NCBI RefSeq assembly: GCF_900143185.1
Contig: NZ_FSRQ01000001.1
Span: 2,178,796-2,242,795, forward strand
Direction: 5' to 3'
DNA: 64,000 bases
Origin: Chryseobacterium scophthalmum
GTDB lineage: Bacteria; Bacteroidota; Bacteroidia; Flavobacteriales; Weeksellaceae
Both the position numbers and the translations under genes were made by a program. Shown here in pieces: positions 1-8,151 of the stretch; position 1 is the stretch's first letter; the number at the start of each line of letters is the position of its first letter. The notes beneath the pieces are model-generated. The model worked only from the letters and a program-made list of their open reading frames with translations, did no database searches and had not been told where the DNA came from.

Positions 1-1
1 T

Positions 2-1936
2 TCTAAAATGGAACAAACCGGAATGCCGGTTGAGCAAGCAACGACAAACTCAATGAGTGAAATTTCGGGAGCGATTATTTCCATAACATTGGTGATGTGT
101 GCGGTATTTATACCGGTTGGTTTTATGCAGGGTCCTGCAGGGGTTTTCTACAGACAGTTTGCCTTTACTTTGGTGATTGCGATTATGATCTCAGCAATTA
201 ATGCATTGACATTAAGTCCTGCTTTATGTGCTTTATTATTAAATGATCCTCAAGGAGAACATGGAGAACACGGTCAGAAAAAAGGTTTTGGAGCAAAGTT
301 TTTTAATGCTTTCAACAAGAACTTTAATAACATGACCAAAAAATACATTTACAGCCTTAAGTTTTTAATTAAAAATAAATGGGTTGCGGTTACAGGTTTA
401 GCAGCAATCACAACAGCAAGTGTTTTCTTGATCAATAAAGCACCAACAGGATTTATTCCTACAGAAGATCAGGGATTTGTTTTGTATGCTGTGAATACTC
501 CTCCCGGAAGTTCATTAGACAGAACGCACAGAGCTACTGAACAGATTGATAAAATTATCAATGGTGAAAAAGCTAAAAATCACCTTTGGGTAGCCGATGG
601 AATGAACTTTATCAGTAACGCCAATGCTTCACCGTATTCTGCAGGTTTTATTAAATTGAAAGATTACGAAGATCGTGGTGAAATGAAAGATCCGGATCAG
701 ATTGCAGCGGCTTTAACCGGAAAAGTAGCACAGGTAAAAGATGCAAACGCATTCTTCTTCAACTTCCCTACCGTACAAGGTTTTGGTAACGTTTCAGGAT
801 TTGAATTTATGTTACAGGACAAAACCAACGGATCTTTTGAACAATTGGGAGTCAATACTCAGGTTTTCATTGGAGAGTTGATGAAACGCCCGGAAATTGC
901 TTTTGCTTTTACAACCTACGCAGCCGGAAATCCTCAATATACCATTGATGTTGATACCGATAAAGCCAATCAGTTGGGAGTTTCTATTACAGAATTGATG
1001 CAGACCATGCAGATTTATTACGGAAGTAGTTTCGTTTCAGATTTCAACAGATTCGGTAAATATTATAGAGTAATGGCTCAGGCAGATATTCCTTACAGAA
1101 CCGATGCTAATTCTATGGAAGGAATTTATGTTAAAAATAAATCGGGCGAAATGGTTCCTGTAAAAACTTTGGTAACGTTAAAAAGAACTTTCGGACCAGA
1201 AACGGTTTCAAGAAACAACCTATTCAACGCAGTGACCATTAATGGAACTCCAAAACCTGGCTACAGTACTGGAGACGCCATTAAAGCCGTAGAAGAAGTT
1301 GCTCAAAAATCACTTCCAAGAGGTTATGGTTACGAATGGACAGGGATTACTCGTGAAGAGATCAAAACCGGTGGACAAACTGCTTTTGTATTTATGCTAA
1401 GTATTTTGTTCGTGTATTTCTTACTGGCAGCTCAGTACGAAAGTTACATCCTTCCGTTTGCCGTTATTTTAACTATTCCAACAGGGATTTTCGGAGTGTT
1501 TGCATTCACAGGATTAGCGGGAATTGACAATAACATTTACGTTCAGGTCGGATTGATCATGCTCGTCGGATTGTTAGCGAAAAATGCGATCCTGATCGTA
1601 GAATTTGCCGTTCAGCGAAGAAAAGCAGGAAAAACATTGATTGAATCAGCGCTTCAGGCTTCAAGATTACGTTTAAGACCCATTTTGATGACTTCATTTG
1701 CTTTCATCATCGGTATGCTTCCATTGGTTTGGACTCAAGGTGCAGCAGCAAAAGGAAATCACTCTATCGGAATCAGTACTGTTGGTGGAATGTTTACAGG
1801 AGTTGTCTTCGGGATTTTCATCATTCCGGTGATGTATGTGATCTTCCAGTATTTACATGAAAAAATGCCAAGCAGAAAACAAAAAAGACTTCAAAAACAA
1901 AAATTGGAGGAAGAACTTTTGGCAACAGCACATTAA
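2..1936 (+). CDS. RND efflux transporter inner-membrane permease, AcrB/HAE1 type (5' end outside window)
   Basis: C-terminal part, about 640 residues, of a proton-driven RND multidrug efflux permease. The reading frame is open to the window edge, and the first visible residues match the region just after transmembrane helix 4 of AcrB, so the start lies upstream; the ATG at 8 is internal. Seen: YRQFAFTLVIAI and LSPALCALLL typical of TM5-6, the second periplasmic porter/docking domain in the middle, and LLAKNAILIVEFA about 525 residues into the visible part, which contains the lysine of the proton relay in TM10. The C-terminus ends with a basic tail as usual in the family. It sits upstream of an outer-membrane channel gene, the normal partner in a tripartite pump. 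Substrate cannot be told from sequence. Confidence 0.95.
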   Translation, partial: SKMEQTGMPVEQATTNSMSEISGAIISITLVMCAVFIPVGFMQGPAGVFYRQFAFTLVIAIMISAINALTLSPALCALLLNDPQGEHGEHGQKKGFGAKFFNAFNKNFNNMTKKYIYSLKFLIKNKWVAVTGLAAITTASVFLINKAPTGFIPTEDQGFVLYAVNTPPGSSLDRTHRATEQIDKIINGEKAKNHLWVADGMNFISNANASPYSAGFIKLKDYEDRGEMKDPDQIAAALTGKVAQVKDANAFFFNFPTVQGFGNVSGFEFMLQDKTNGSFEQLGVNTQVFIGELMKRPEIAFAFTTYAAGNPQYTIDVDTDKANQLGVSITELMQTMQIYYGSSFVSDFNRFGKYYRVMAQADIPYRTDANSMEGIYVKNKSGEMVPVKTLVTLKRTFGPETVSRNNLFNAVTINGTPKPGYSTGDAIKAVEEVAQKSLPRGYGYEWTGITREEIKTGGQTAFVFMLSILFVYFLLAAQYESYILPFAVILTIPTGIFGVFAFTGLAGIDNNIYVQVGLIMLVGLLAKNAILIVEFAVQRRKAGKTLIESALQASRLRLRPILMTSFAFIIGMLPLVWTQGAAAKGNHSIGISTVGGMFTGVVFGIFIIPVMYVIFQYLHEKMPSRKQKRLQKQKLEEELLATAH

Positions 1937-2014
1937 TAAAAAAATGATCAACAAAACTTTGAGAAATAAAAATCTTATAAAATTTTTCTTCAAATTTAAT
2001 TTAAAGATTTTCTA

Positions 2015-2137
2015 AACCATTAAGGTTTTTATTAAGATGTTAAGAATATTAAGATGAGCTTCACTTGAAGCACAGTTCTTAAAAAATCTATTGATTTTTC
2101 TTAATCCAACTTAACTTCTTAAATATCCTTAATGGTT
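2015..2137. repeat. Dispersed hairpin repeat, family A, copy 1
   Basis: Non-coding 123-bp element bounded by AACCATTAAG at one end and CTTAATGGTT at the other, with internal TTAAG/CTTAA motifs and ATTTTTCTTAAT. It lies between the RND permease and outer-membrane channel genes. Very similar copies lie at 3703-3828 (same orientation) and 4981-5105 (inverted). Confidence 0.85.
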
Positions 2138-2221
2138 CAAAACAAGCAAAATATTATCTCCTACTAAAGACAACTTTGCTTATCACTCAAAGTTTTGTGA
2201 TCAATTTAAATATATAGACTT

Positions 2222-3634
2222 ATGAAAAGAGTAAAAAATATAATCATCGCTTTTGGGATCGCATTAGGTGCTGTTTCCTGTGTGCCAAAATTGGCATATC
2301 AGGAAACAAAACCCGAACTTCCCGAAACATTCAAATATACTGTAACCGCAGACACTGCAAGCGTCGCAAACTTAGAATGGAAACAGTTTTTCAACGATCC
2401 CATTTTACAGGATTTAATTGAAAAAGGAATTAAAAACAATTACGATCTACAAATTGCTTTAAAACAGGTCGCTTCTTCACAGGAAAAACTGAAACAGGCA
2501 AAATATCTTCAATATCCTGATGTAGGTTTCGGAGTTTCCGCACAAATCTCAAAGCCTTCCAAAAACAGCATGAACGGACAAAGCTTAAATCTGTTTTTAG
2601 GTCAAAGTCACGTTGAAGATTACAATGCTGCATTCAACTTATCTTGGGAAGCAGACATTTGGGGTAAAATTAAAAACCAACAAGAAGTTTCAAAAATGCA
2701 GTATCTGCAGACTTATGAAGCGACAAAAGCAATTCAGACACAGGTTGTTGCTGCAATTGCTCAGGGATATTACAATTTATTGATGCTTGATAAACAATTA
2801 CAGATTGCAAAATCAAACTTAGATTTAAGCACCAATACCCTTTCTCTTACAGAAAAATTGTGGCAAAGCGGTGATACGACTTCTTTAGGAGTTCAGCAGG
2901 CGACTGCTCAAAAGCAATCTACAGAACTTTTGATTACTCAATTGGAACAAAATATTGCGATTCAGGAAAATGCTTTGAGTATTTTGGTGGGTGAAAATCC
3001 AAATAAAGTCAACAGAACCATTGAAATGTCTGATACTTCTTTACCACAAGATATTTCTGCAGGACTTCCAGCAGCGATGGTAAGTCGTCGTCCGGATGTT
3101 CGTCAGCAGGAATTGGTTTTATTAGAATCAAATTCTTTGGTAGGAATTGCGCAGGCAAATATGTATCCTGCACTGAAAATTACCGCAAACGGCGGAGTCA
3201 ATTCATTTAAAATTGACAACTGGTTTCAAATTCCGGCATCTTTGTTCGGTTCAGTTTTGGGCGGTTTGACTCAGCCTATTTTCCAAAAAAGACAGTTGAA
3301 AACAGATTTGAATGTTGCTAAAATTCAGAGAGAGAAAAACGTTTTGGCATTCCGTCAATCCGTTTTAAATGCAGTTGGTGAAGTTTCTGATGCCTTGGTC
3401 TCTAATGAAAGTTTAAAAGTTCAGGAACAAAAAGCAACCGAACAGGTAACAACTTTAAAAAACGGAATTAAAAGCGCTGAAATGCTTTACAAAGGCGGAA
3501 TGGCAAATTACTTAGAAGTGATTACAGCTCAGGGAAATTCTTTACAGGCTGAATTGAATCTTGCGTCGGTAAAAAGACAGAGATTAAGCAGTATTGTAGA
3601 TCTATACCGAGCTTTAGGTGGCGGTTGGAAGTAG
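2222..3634 (+). CDS. Outer-membrane efflux channel lipoprotein, TolC/NodT (OprM) type
   Basis: 470-residue outer-membrane factor expected to form the trimeric exit duct of the RND pump encoded just upstream. The N-terminus has a lipoprotein signal with lipobox GAVSC, Cys at residue 20, implying a lipid-anchored mature protein. The body shows the two repeated helical/strand halves of the OEP fold, with LEWKQFFNDPILQDLI near the start of the mature part and AGLPAAMVSRRPDVRQQE at the start of the second half, both typical of NodT proteins; the end LYRALGGGWK is also characteristic. The gap to the permease is 285 bases and holds a hairpin repeat, so the two genes may be transcribed together or from separate promoters. 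Confidence 0.95.
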   Translation: MKRVKNIIIAFGIALGAVSCVPKLAYQETKPELPETFKYTVTADTASVANLEWKQFFNDPILQDLIEKGIKNNYDLQIALKQVASSQEKLKQAKYLQYPDVGFGVSAQISKPSKNSMNGQSLNLFLGQSHVEDYNAAFNLSWEADIWGKIKNQQEVSKMQYLQTYEATKAIQTQVVAAIAQGYYNLLMLDKQLQIAKSNLDLSTNTLSLTEKLWQSGDTTSLGVQQATAQKQSTELLITQLEQNIAIQENALSILVGENPNKVNRTIEMSDTSLPQDISAGLPAAMVSRRPDVRQQELVLLESNSLVGIAQANMYPALKITANGGVNSFKIDNWFQIPASLFGSVLGGLTQPIFQKRQLKTDLNVAKIQREKNVLAFRQSVLNAVGEVSDALVSNESLKVQEQKATEQVTTLKNGIKSAEMLYKGGMANYLEVITAQGNSLQAELNLASVKRQRLSSIVDLYRALGGGWK

Positions 3635-3656
3635 TAAATTTAATTATATTGTTAAT

Positions 3657-3685
3657 GAAATGCGGTCTCTCGGGATCGCATTTTT
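3657..3685 (+). terminator. Intrinsic terminator after the efflux channel gene
   Basis: Stem AATGCG / CGCATT around a CGGGA-containing loop followed by a T run, 23 bases after the stop codon. Confidence 0.75.
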
Positions 3686-3702
3686 TATATGAATACATTT
3701 TG

Positions 3703-3828
3703 AACCATTAAGGATTAATTAAGGAGTTAAGAAATATTAAGTTTAGCCTCGCTTTTAGGCTCATTGTCTTTCAAATCTATTTGATTTTTCTTAATTCAAC
3801 TTAACTTCTTAATAAAAATCTTAATGGT
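3703..3828. repeat. Dispersed hairpin repeat, family A, copy 2
   Basis: 126-bp copy of the AACCATTAAG...CTTAATGGT element in the same orientation as copy 1, with ATTTTTCTTAATTCAAC and TTAACTTCTTAAT in the right half. It is in the convergent gap between the efflux channel and miaA. Confidence 0.85.
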
Positions 3829-3874
3829 ATAAATTTAAATGCAAAGTTTTATTTAAAAGATATGTAATTTTAAG

Positions 3875-3947
3875 GAGCAAAGAATAGCAACAAAGTCGCT
3901 TAAGCAAGCTTTATCAGAATCAATAAAATTGATTCAATTCTTTGCTC
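3875..3947. repeat. Imperfect inverted repeat
   Basis: GAGCAAAGAAT at 3875-3885 is exactly complementary to ATTCTTTGCTC at 3937-3947, with a 51-base loop. It lies in the convergent gap between the efflux channel and miaA and could form a long hairpin in either transcript. With repeat copy 2 it accounts for most of the 357-base gap. Confidence 0.6.
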
Positions 3948-3991
3948 TTTAAAAATATTCAGAATAAAAATAAATCTTTGCGTTAAAAAAA

Positions 3992-4912
3992 TTACTTTTG
4001 AGTTTGCTCATTAATATATTCAATCAGACCATTAAAATCTTTTTCAGAATATCCCAATTGCAAATAATGAATATCATCCGCTTTTCGATACCAGGTCAGT
4101 TGACGTTTTGCATATCTTCGGCTGTTTTTCTTAATTTCAGAAACTGCAAATTCCAAATCCCATTCTTCATCAAAATATTTAAATAATTCAGAATAGCCAA
4201 CCGTGTTCAAAGCGGTCAAATGTTTAAATTTTTCTAAACCTATTGCTTCATCCAGCAAACCTTTCTCCATCATAATATCCACTCTCCTATTGATTCTGTC
4301 ATACAATTCTTCTCTCGGAGCTTCAATTCCGATTCGAATCGTTTCAAAATCTCTTGAATCTTGCGAAACAGCAATTAATTCAGAATATTTTTTATTCGTC
4401 TGCCAAATTACATCAATGGCACGTAAAAGCCTTCTATGATTGTGAAAATCCACAACCGAAAAATATTCAGGATCGAGTTCTTTCAACATTTCCTGAAGTT
4501 TTTCTATTCCTTCGTTATCTAAAATTTCCTGTAGTTTAGCTTGATTCTCCTCATTAGCTTCAGGCAAATCATTCAGACCTTCGATCACCGCTTTTTCATA
4601 CATCATACTTCCGCCAACCAAAATGACAGTATCATATTTTTCAAAAAGTTCATTGAGTTTTTTTAAGGCATCTTCTTCGTATTGTCCGATCGAATAATAT
4701 TCCTCAACCGAAAGATTTCCAATAAAATGATGAGGTGCTTCCGCTAATTCTTCTGCAGATGGAGAAGCCGTTCCGATGATCATTTCCTTAAAAAACTGGC
4801 GCGAATCGCAGGAAACAATTTCTGTACTGAAATGTTTCGCCAAATCAATGGCCAATCTTGTTTTTCCAATTCCGGTAGGTCCTACAACAGAAATCAAATT
4901 TTTATTTTTCAC
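3992..4912 (-). CDS. miaA: tRNA dimethylallyltransferase
   Basis: 306-residue MiaA, which transfers a dimethylallyl group to N6 of A37 in tRNAs that read codons starting with U. Seen: P-loop GPTGIGKT at residues 11-18, the DSRQ motif at 36-39, IGTASPSAEE (substrate-binding region), HHFIGNLS, and GGSMMYEKAVIEGL; the tail has the usual helical tRNA-contacting region with RRYAKRQLTWYRK. Length is normal for the family. The start is GTG at 4912; a TAAATTTG promoter box ends only four bases upstream, so the message is probably leaderless. Monocistronic and convergent with the efflux channel. Confidence 0.96.
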   Translation of the reverse strand: MKNKNLISVVGPTGIGKTRLAIDLAKHFSTEIVSCDSRQFFKEMIIGTASPSAEELAEAPHHFIGNLSVEEYYSIGQYEEDALKKLNELFEKYDTVILVGGSMMYEKAVIEGLNDLPEANEENQAKLQEILDNEGIEKLQEMLKELDPEYFSVVDFHNHRRLLRAIDVIWQTNKKYSELIAVSQDSRDFETIRIGIEAPREELYDRINRRVDIMMEKGLLDEAIGLEKFKHLTALNTVGYSELFKYFDEEWDLEFAVSEIKKNSRRYAKRQLTWYRKADDIHYLQLGYSEKDFNGLIEYINEQTQK

Positions 4913-4916
4913 GTTG

Positions 4917-4924
4917 CAAATTTA
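4917..4924 (-). promoter_or_regulatory. -7 promoter box of miaA
   Basis: TAAATTTG on the minus strand, matching TAnnTTTG. It ends four bases before the GTG start of miaA, so transcription should begin at or next to the start codon. No good -33 TTG at the usual distance. Confidence 0.6.
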
Positions 4925-4980
4925 CGAAAAATGAGCCTTTATTTTTAACCACAAAATACTTTAAAAGAATGATTCAATTG

Positions 4981-5105
4981 AACCATTAAGAATAATTAAG
5001 TGGTTAAGTTTAATTAAGAAAAATCAAATAGATTTTTAAAAAGTATTATTCTAAAGTGATGCTAATCTTAATATTCTTCACTTCTTAATTAAAATCTTAA
5101 TGGTT
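4981..5105. repeat. Dispersed hairpin repeat, family A, copy 3 (inverted)
   Basis: 125-bp copy bounded by AACCATTAAG and CTTAATGGTT. Its internal sequence TTAAGAAAAATCAAATAGA is the reverse complement of the right half of copy 2, so this copy is inverted relative to copies 1 and 2. It lies in the divergent gap between miaA and yicC. Confidence 0.85.
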
Positions 5106-5182
5106 CAAAATAAATTTAAAATTGTACAATTACAAAGTATGATGCTAAAATTTCATCTTATCACACTATAGACTTAAATGTT

Positions 5183-5190
5183 TATCTTTG
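5183..5190 (+). promoter_or_regulatory. -7 promoter box of yicC
   Basis: TATCTTTG, a full match to TAnnTTTG, 17 bases before the ATG of yicC. No clear -33 TTG. Confidence 0.6.
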
Positions 5191-5207
5191 TACAACAATA
5201 AAAAACT

Positions 5208-6065
5208 ATGATTTTATCAATGACCGGCTTCGGTAGAGCCGAAAGTGTTTTTGAAGGAAAAAAAATTTCAATCGATATTAAATCACTGAACAGCAAGAGC
5301 TTTGATTTAAATATCAAAATTCCTTTACGTTACAAAGAAAAAGAATTTGAAGTAAGAAAAATTCTCAACGATAGAATCATCCGTGGAAAGGTAGATTGCT
5401 ACATTAATATTGAGAATCTTGAAGAAACCAATGATGTGAAAATCAACAGAGGTTTAATTGATTCTTACATGAATGAGCTTAAAAATATCGCTTCAGACGG
5501 ACCTGATTTTGAATACCTTAAAATGGCGGTAAGACTTCCGGATGCGATTACTTCAAGACCCGACGAATTAACTGAAGGTGAATGGGAAGCTTTAGCGAAA
5601 ATCGTTAATAATGCGGTTGATAAATTCCAGGAATTCAGAAAAACAGAAGGAAAAATCCTTCACGAAGAACTGGAAAGAAATATCAAAAATATAGACAAAT
5701 ATCTTTCAGAAGTTATTCCTTATGAAGAAGTGAGAATCAATTCTGTGAAAGAACGTTACATGAAAACTCTAAAAGAATTTGAAAATGTTGACGAAACTCG
5801 TTTTTATCAGGAAATGGCTTATTTCACAGAGAAACTAGATATTTCTGAAGAAAAAGTAAGACTTTCTCAGCATTTGAAATATTATTCTGAAGTAATGGAA
5901 AATGAAGATTTTAATGGAAAAAAACTTGGTTTTATTTCACAGGAAATTGGGAGAGAAATCAATACTTTAGGTTCAAAAGCCAATCACGCTGAAATTCAGA
6001 AATTGGTGGTGATGATGAAGGATGATTTGGAAAAAATTAAAGAGCAAACGTTAAACGTATTATAA
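5208..6065 (+). CDS. yicC: YicC/YloC family endoribonuclease
   Basis: 285-residue member of the YicC/YloC family, described in other bacteria as an endoribonuclease. The family signatures are present: MTGFGRAE right at the N-terminus, SLNSKSFDLNIKIP next, and the C-terminal GREINTLGSKANHAEIQ near the end, where the acidic and His residues associated with activity sit. Length is typical. It is followed after 74 bases by gmk, the order seen in many genomes. Start chosen at ATG 5208, downstream of a TAnnTTTG box. High confidence on family; substrate RNA unknown. Confidence 0.93.
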   Translation: MILSMTGFGRAESVFEGKKISIDIKSLNSKSFDLNIKIPLRYKEKEFEVRKILNDRIIRGKVDCYINIENLEETNDVKINRGLIDSYMNELKNIASDGPDFEYLKMAVRLPDAITSRPDELTEGEWEALAKIVNNAVDKFQEFRKTEGKILHEELERNIKNIDKYLSEVIPYEEVRINSVKERYMKTLKEFENVDETRFYQEMAYFTEKLDISEEKVRLSQHLKYYSEVMENEDFNGKKLGFISQEIGREINTLGSKANHAEIQKLVVMMKDDLEKIKEQTLNVL

Positions 6066-6136
6066 TTAGTTGATAGTTTTTTGTTGATGGTTGTTGGATT
6101 TTTTCTACTATCAACTAAAACCTATCAACCAACAAC
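6066..6136. repeat. Intergenic inverted repeats between yicC and gmk
   Basis: TTAGTTGATAG (6066-6076) pairs with CTATCAACTAA (6108-6118), and GTTGTTGG in the loop can pair with CCAACAAC further downstream. The two pairings interleave, so alternative structures are possible. It lies entirely between two co-directional genes and may modulate read-through or message stability. Confidence 0.6.
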
Positions 6137-6139
6137 TAT

Positions 6140-6712
6140 ATGAATAAAGTTATCATATTTTCAGCGCCATCGGGAAGCGGGAAAACGACATTAGTAAAAC
6201 ATTCTCTGGAAGTAATTCCTGAATTGGAATTTTCTATATCGTGTACAACAAGACAGCCGAGAGGAAGTGAAACTCACGCTGTTGATTATCATTTTATTTC
6301 GCCAGAAGAATTCAGACAAAGAATTTCTGAAGATGCTTTTGTAGAATTTGAGGAAGTTTATACCGATAAATATTACGGAACTTTAAAATCTGAGGTTGAA
6401 AAGATCTGGAATCAGGGAAAAGTTGTTATTTTTGATGTAGACGTAAAAGGCGGAATTTCATTAAAAAAATATTTTGGAGAAAAAGCATTATCCATCTTCA
6501 TAGAACCACCTTCGATTGCCGAATTGGAACGAAGATTGATCTCAAGAAACACTGATGATGCCGAAACCATAAAAACCCGCGTAGAAAAAGCTGAAGAAGA
6601 GCTTACCTATGCGATAGAATTTGACAAAATCGTCATCAACAGCGATTTGAGTGAAGCAAAAATAGAAATAGAAAGTTTAATAAAAAGTTTTATAGGAGAA
6701 ACTAGAAGTTAG
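6140..6712 (+). CDS. gmk: Guanylate kinase
   Basis: 190-residue GMP kinase converting GMP and ATP to GDP and ADP. Seen: P-loop APSGSGKTT at residues 9-17, the GMP-binding SCTTRQPRGSE segment at about 34-44, VDYHFIS, and FDVDVKGG (Walker-B-like) near the middle; the LID and C-terminal helices are also present. Length is normal. The final codons and stop lie inside an inverted repeat shared with the following spacer, so the C-terminal ETRS residues are encoded by repeat DNA. Confidence 0.97.
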   Translation: MNKVIIFSAPSGSGKTTLVKHSLEVIPELEFSISCTTRQPRGSETHAVDYHFISPEEFRQRISEDAFVEFEEVYTDKYYGTLKSEVEKIWNQGKVVIFDVDVKGGISLKKYFGEKALSIFIEPPSIAELERRLISRNTDDAETIKTRVEKAEEELTYAIEFDKIVINSDLSEAKIEIESLIKSFIGETRS

Positions 6713-6787
6713 AGATTAGAAGTTAGTAAAAAACACCCGTAAATTTGGGCTAAAAACTAACTTCTAATTTCTAAAATCTAACTTCTA
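6703..6787. repeat. Inverted repeat spanning the gmk end and nadA leader
   Basis: A left arm of two TAGAAGTTAG-type units (6703-6726) is complementary to CTAACTTCTA-type units at 6757-6787. The left arm includes the gmk stop codon. A TAAATTTG promoter box lies in the loop. Confidence 0.7.
6740..6747 (+). promoter_or_regulatory. Possible -7 promoter box of nadA inside a hairpin loop
   Basis: TAAATTTG matches TAnnTTTG and lies 64 bases before the nadA ATG, in the loop of the surrounding inverted repeat. No -33 TTG at the usual distance, so the call rests on one box. Confidence 0.4.
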
Positions 6788-6811
6788 TAAAAGAAAAACA
6801 TTGAGGCTGAA

Positions 6812-7831
6812 ATGAGCACCGAAACATTAGAAAAAGCTAAATCTACCCTTCCTGTAAAAGGATTTTTAGATTTGAAAGATATTGACATTCCTCAAGGAGA
6901 AGACTTGGTAAAAGCGATTCTCCAGCTGAAAGAAGAAAAAAATGCCGTTATTCTGGCGCATTATTATCAACCAGGAGAAATTCAGGATATTGCTGATTTC
7001 TTAGGAGATTCTCTTCAATTGGCAAGACAGGCAAAAGATACAGATGCCGATATGATCGTATTCTGCGGAGTGCATTTCATGGCTGAAGCCGCAAAAATTT
7101 TGAACCCGACGAAAAAAGTTGTCCTTCCTGATACAATGGCAGGTTGTTCTTTGGCAGACGGTTGTTCAGGTGAAGGTTTGAGAAAAATGCGTGAGCAACA
7201 TCCAAATGCTTTGATCGCAACGTACATCAACTGTAACGCTGAAACAAAAGCAGAAAGTGACATCATTGTAACCAGCTCAAATGCAGAAACCGTGATTGAA
7301 GCTTTACCGACTGACCGACCAATTATTTTCGCTCCGGATAAAAATTTAGGAAGATATTTATCTAAAAAAACCGGTCGCGATATGATCCTTTGGGACGGAA
7401 GCTGCATCGTGCACGAAGCATTTTCCATGGAAAGAATTGCACAGCAGTTAGCTGATAATCCAGATGCAAAAATGATTGCACACCCTGAAAGTGAAGAAGC
7501 TGTTTTGAAATTGGCTCACTTCATCGGTTCTACTTCTGCTCTTTTGAATTTTGTTGAAAAAGATGATTGTCAGAAATTCATTATTGCAACTGAGGAAGGA
7601 ATTCTTCACGAAATGAGAAAACGTGCACCACACAAAGAATTGATTCCTGCTTTGGTTTTTGACGAAAGCTGTAACTGTTCAGAATGCTTTTATATGAAGA
7701 GAAATACAATGGAAAAATTATATTTGTGTATGAAATATGAGCTTCCTGAAATTTTAATTGAAGAAGAACTTCGACTGAAAGCTTTGAAACCGATTGAGGC
7801 AATGCTCGATCTTTCGAAAAGTATTAAATAA
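6812..7831 (+). CDS. nadA: Quinolinate synthase
   Basis: 339-residue NadA, the [4Fe-4S] enzyme that condenses iminoaspartate with dihydroxyacetone phosphate to quinolinate for NAD synthesis. Seen: AHYYQPGEIQDIAD near residue 50, FCGVHFMAE, DTMAGCSLADGCSG, ATYINCNAETKAESD, and C-terminal DESCNCSECFYMKRN. The three cluster-ligating cysteines expected in the family fall in the DGC, middle and ECFYM segments. Length is typical. No nadB or nadC is adjacent, and no NAD-related operator is evident. Confidence 0.96.
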   Translation: MSTETLEKAKSTLPVKGFLDLKDIDIPQGEDLVKAILQLKEEKNAVILAHYYQPGEIQDIADFLGDSLQLARQAKDTDADMIVFCGVHFMAEAAKILNPTKKVVLPDTMAGCSLADGCSGEGLRKMREQHPNALIATYINCNAETKAESDIIVTSSNAETVIEALPTDRPIIFAPDKNLGRYLSKKTGRDMILWDGSCIVHEAFSMERIAQQLADNPDAKMIAHPESEEAVLKLAHFIGSTSALLNFVEKDDCQKFIIATEEGILHEMRKRAPHKELIPALVFDESCNCSECFYMKRNTMEKLYLCMKYELPEILIEEELRLKALKPIEAMLDLSKSIK

Positions 7832-7832
7832 T

Positions 7833-7865
7833 AAAAAGAGCTGCCTCACTTGAGACAGCTCTTTT
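7833..7865. terminator. Bidirectional terminator between nadA and the GG-leader peptide gene
   Basis: Near-perfect stem AAGAGCTG(C)CTC / GAGACAGCTCTT with A and T runs on the two sides, placed between convergent genes. Confidence 0.85.
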
Positions 7866-7893
7866 ACTTTTTCACTGAGAAAGTATTTTCAAT

Positions 7894-8094
7894 TTATGAA
7901 AGGCCTCCATCTACACAATCCATATGTACTAAAACTTTAGATTGGCAACATTTTGGTAAAGCATTGTACGCTTCACATGAACGTGGAAAACCAGGACCTG
8001 GTCCATAAGGTCCGGGAGGGCAATTTTCATTACAAACTGCGCCACCATTAATAGCTTTTAAATTTCCTCGGTTTAATTTTTTTAGATTTTTCAT
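7894..8094 (-). CDS. Small double-glycine-leader, cysteine-rich peptide (bacteriocin-like)
   Basis: 66-residue precursor. The N-terminus MKNLKKLNRGNLKAINGG is the leader type found on many small peptides of Chryseobacterium and relatives, ending in the Gly-Gly at residues 17-18 where PCAT-type transporters usually cut. The remaining 48-residue core has a Pro/Gly-rich stretch and six cysteines, enough for three disulfides. No transporter, immunity or modification gene is next to it, so export would depend on a system elsewhere. Convergent with nadA and divergent from folB. Family name follows the usual annotation 'bacteriocin-like protein'; antimicrobial activity is not shown by the sequence, and signalling is equally possible. 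Confidence 0.75.
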   Translation of the reverse strand: MKNLKKLNRGNLKAINGGAVCNENCPPGPYGPGPGFPRSCEAYNALPKCCQSKVLVHMDCVDGGLS

Positions 8095-8104
8095 ATTTAT
8101 TTGA

Positions 8105-8134
8105 TTTGTTTAGTTATTAAATATAATACTTTTG
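8105..8134 (+). promoter_or_regulatory. Promoter of folB
   Basis: TTTG at 8105-8108 and TACTTTTG at 8127-8134 with an 18-base spacer, a full match to the Bacteroidota -33/-7 promoter. It ends 17 bases before the ATG at 8152 and shows that the in-frame ATG at 8101 is not the start. Confidence 0.75.
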
Positions 8135-8151
8135 TTTATATATATAAAATC

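Noticed and set aside
7015..7428. 137-aa frame antisense to nadA
   Set aside because: Fully inside nadA on the other strand; composition reflects the antisense of a conserved gene.
8101..8151. N-terminal extension of FolB from ATG 8101
   Set aside because: The promoter lies inside this stretch, and the extension is unlike FolB.
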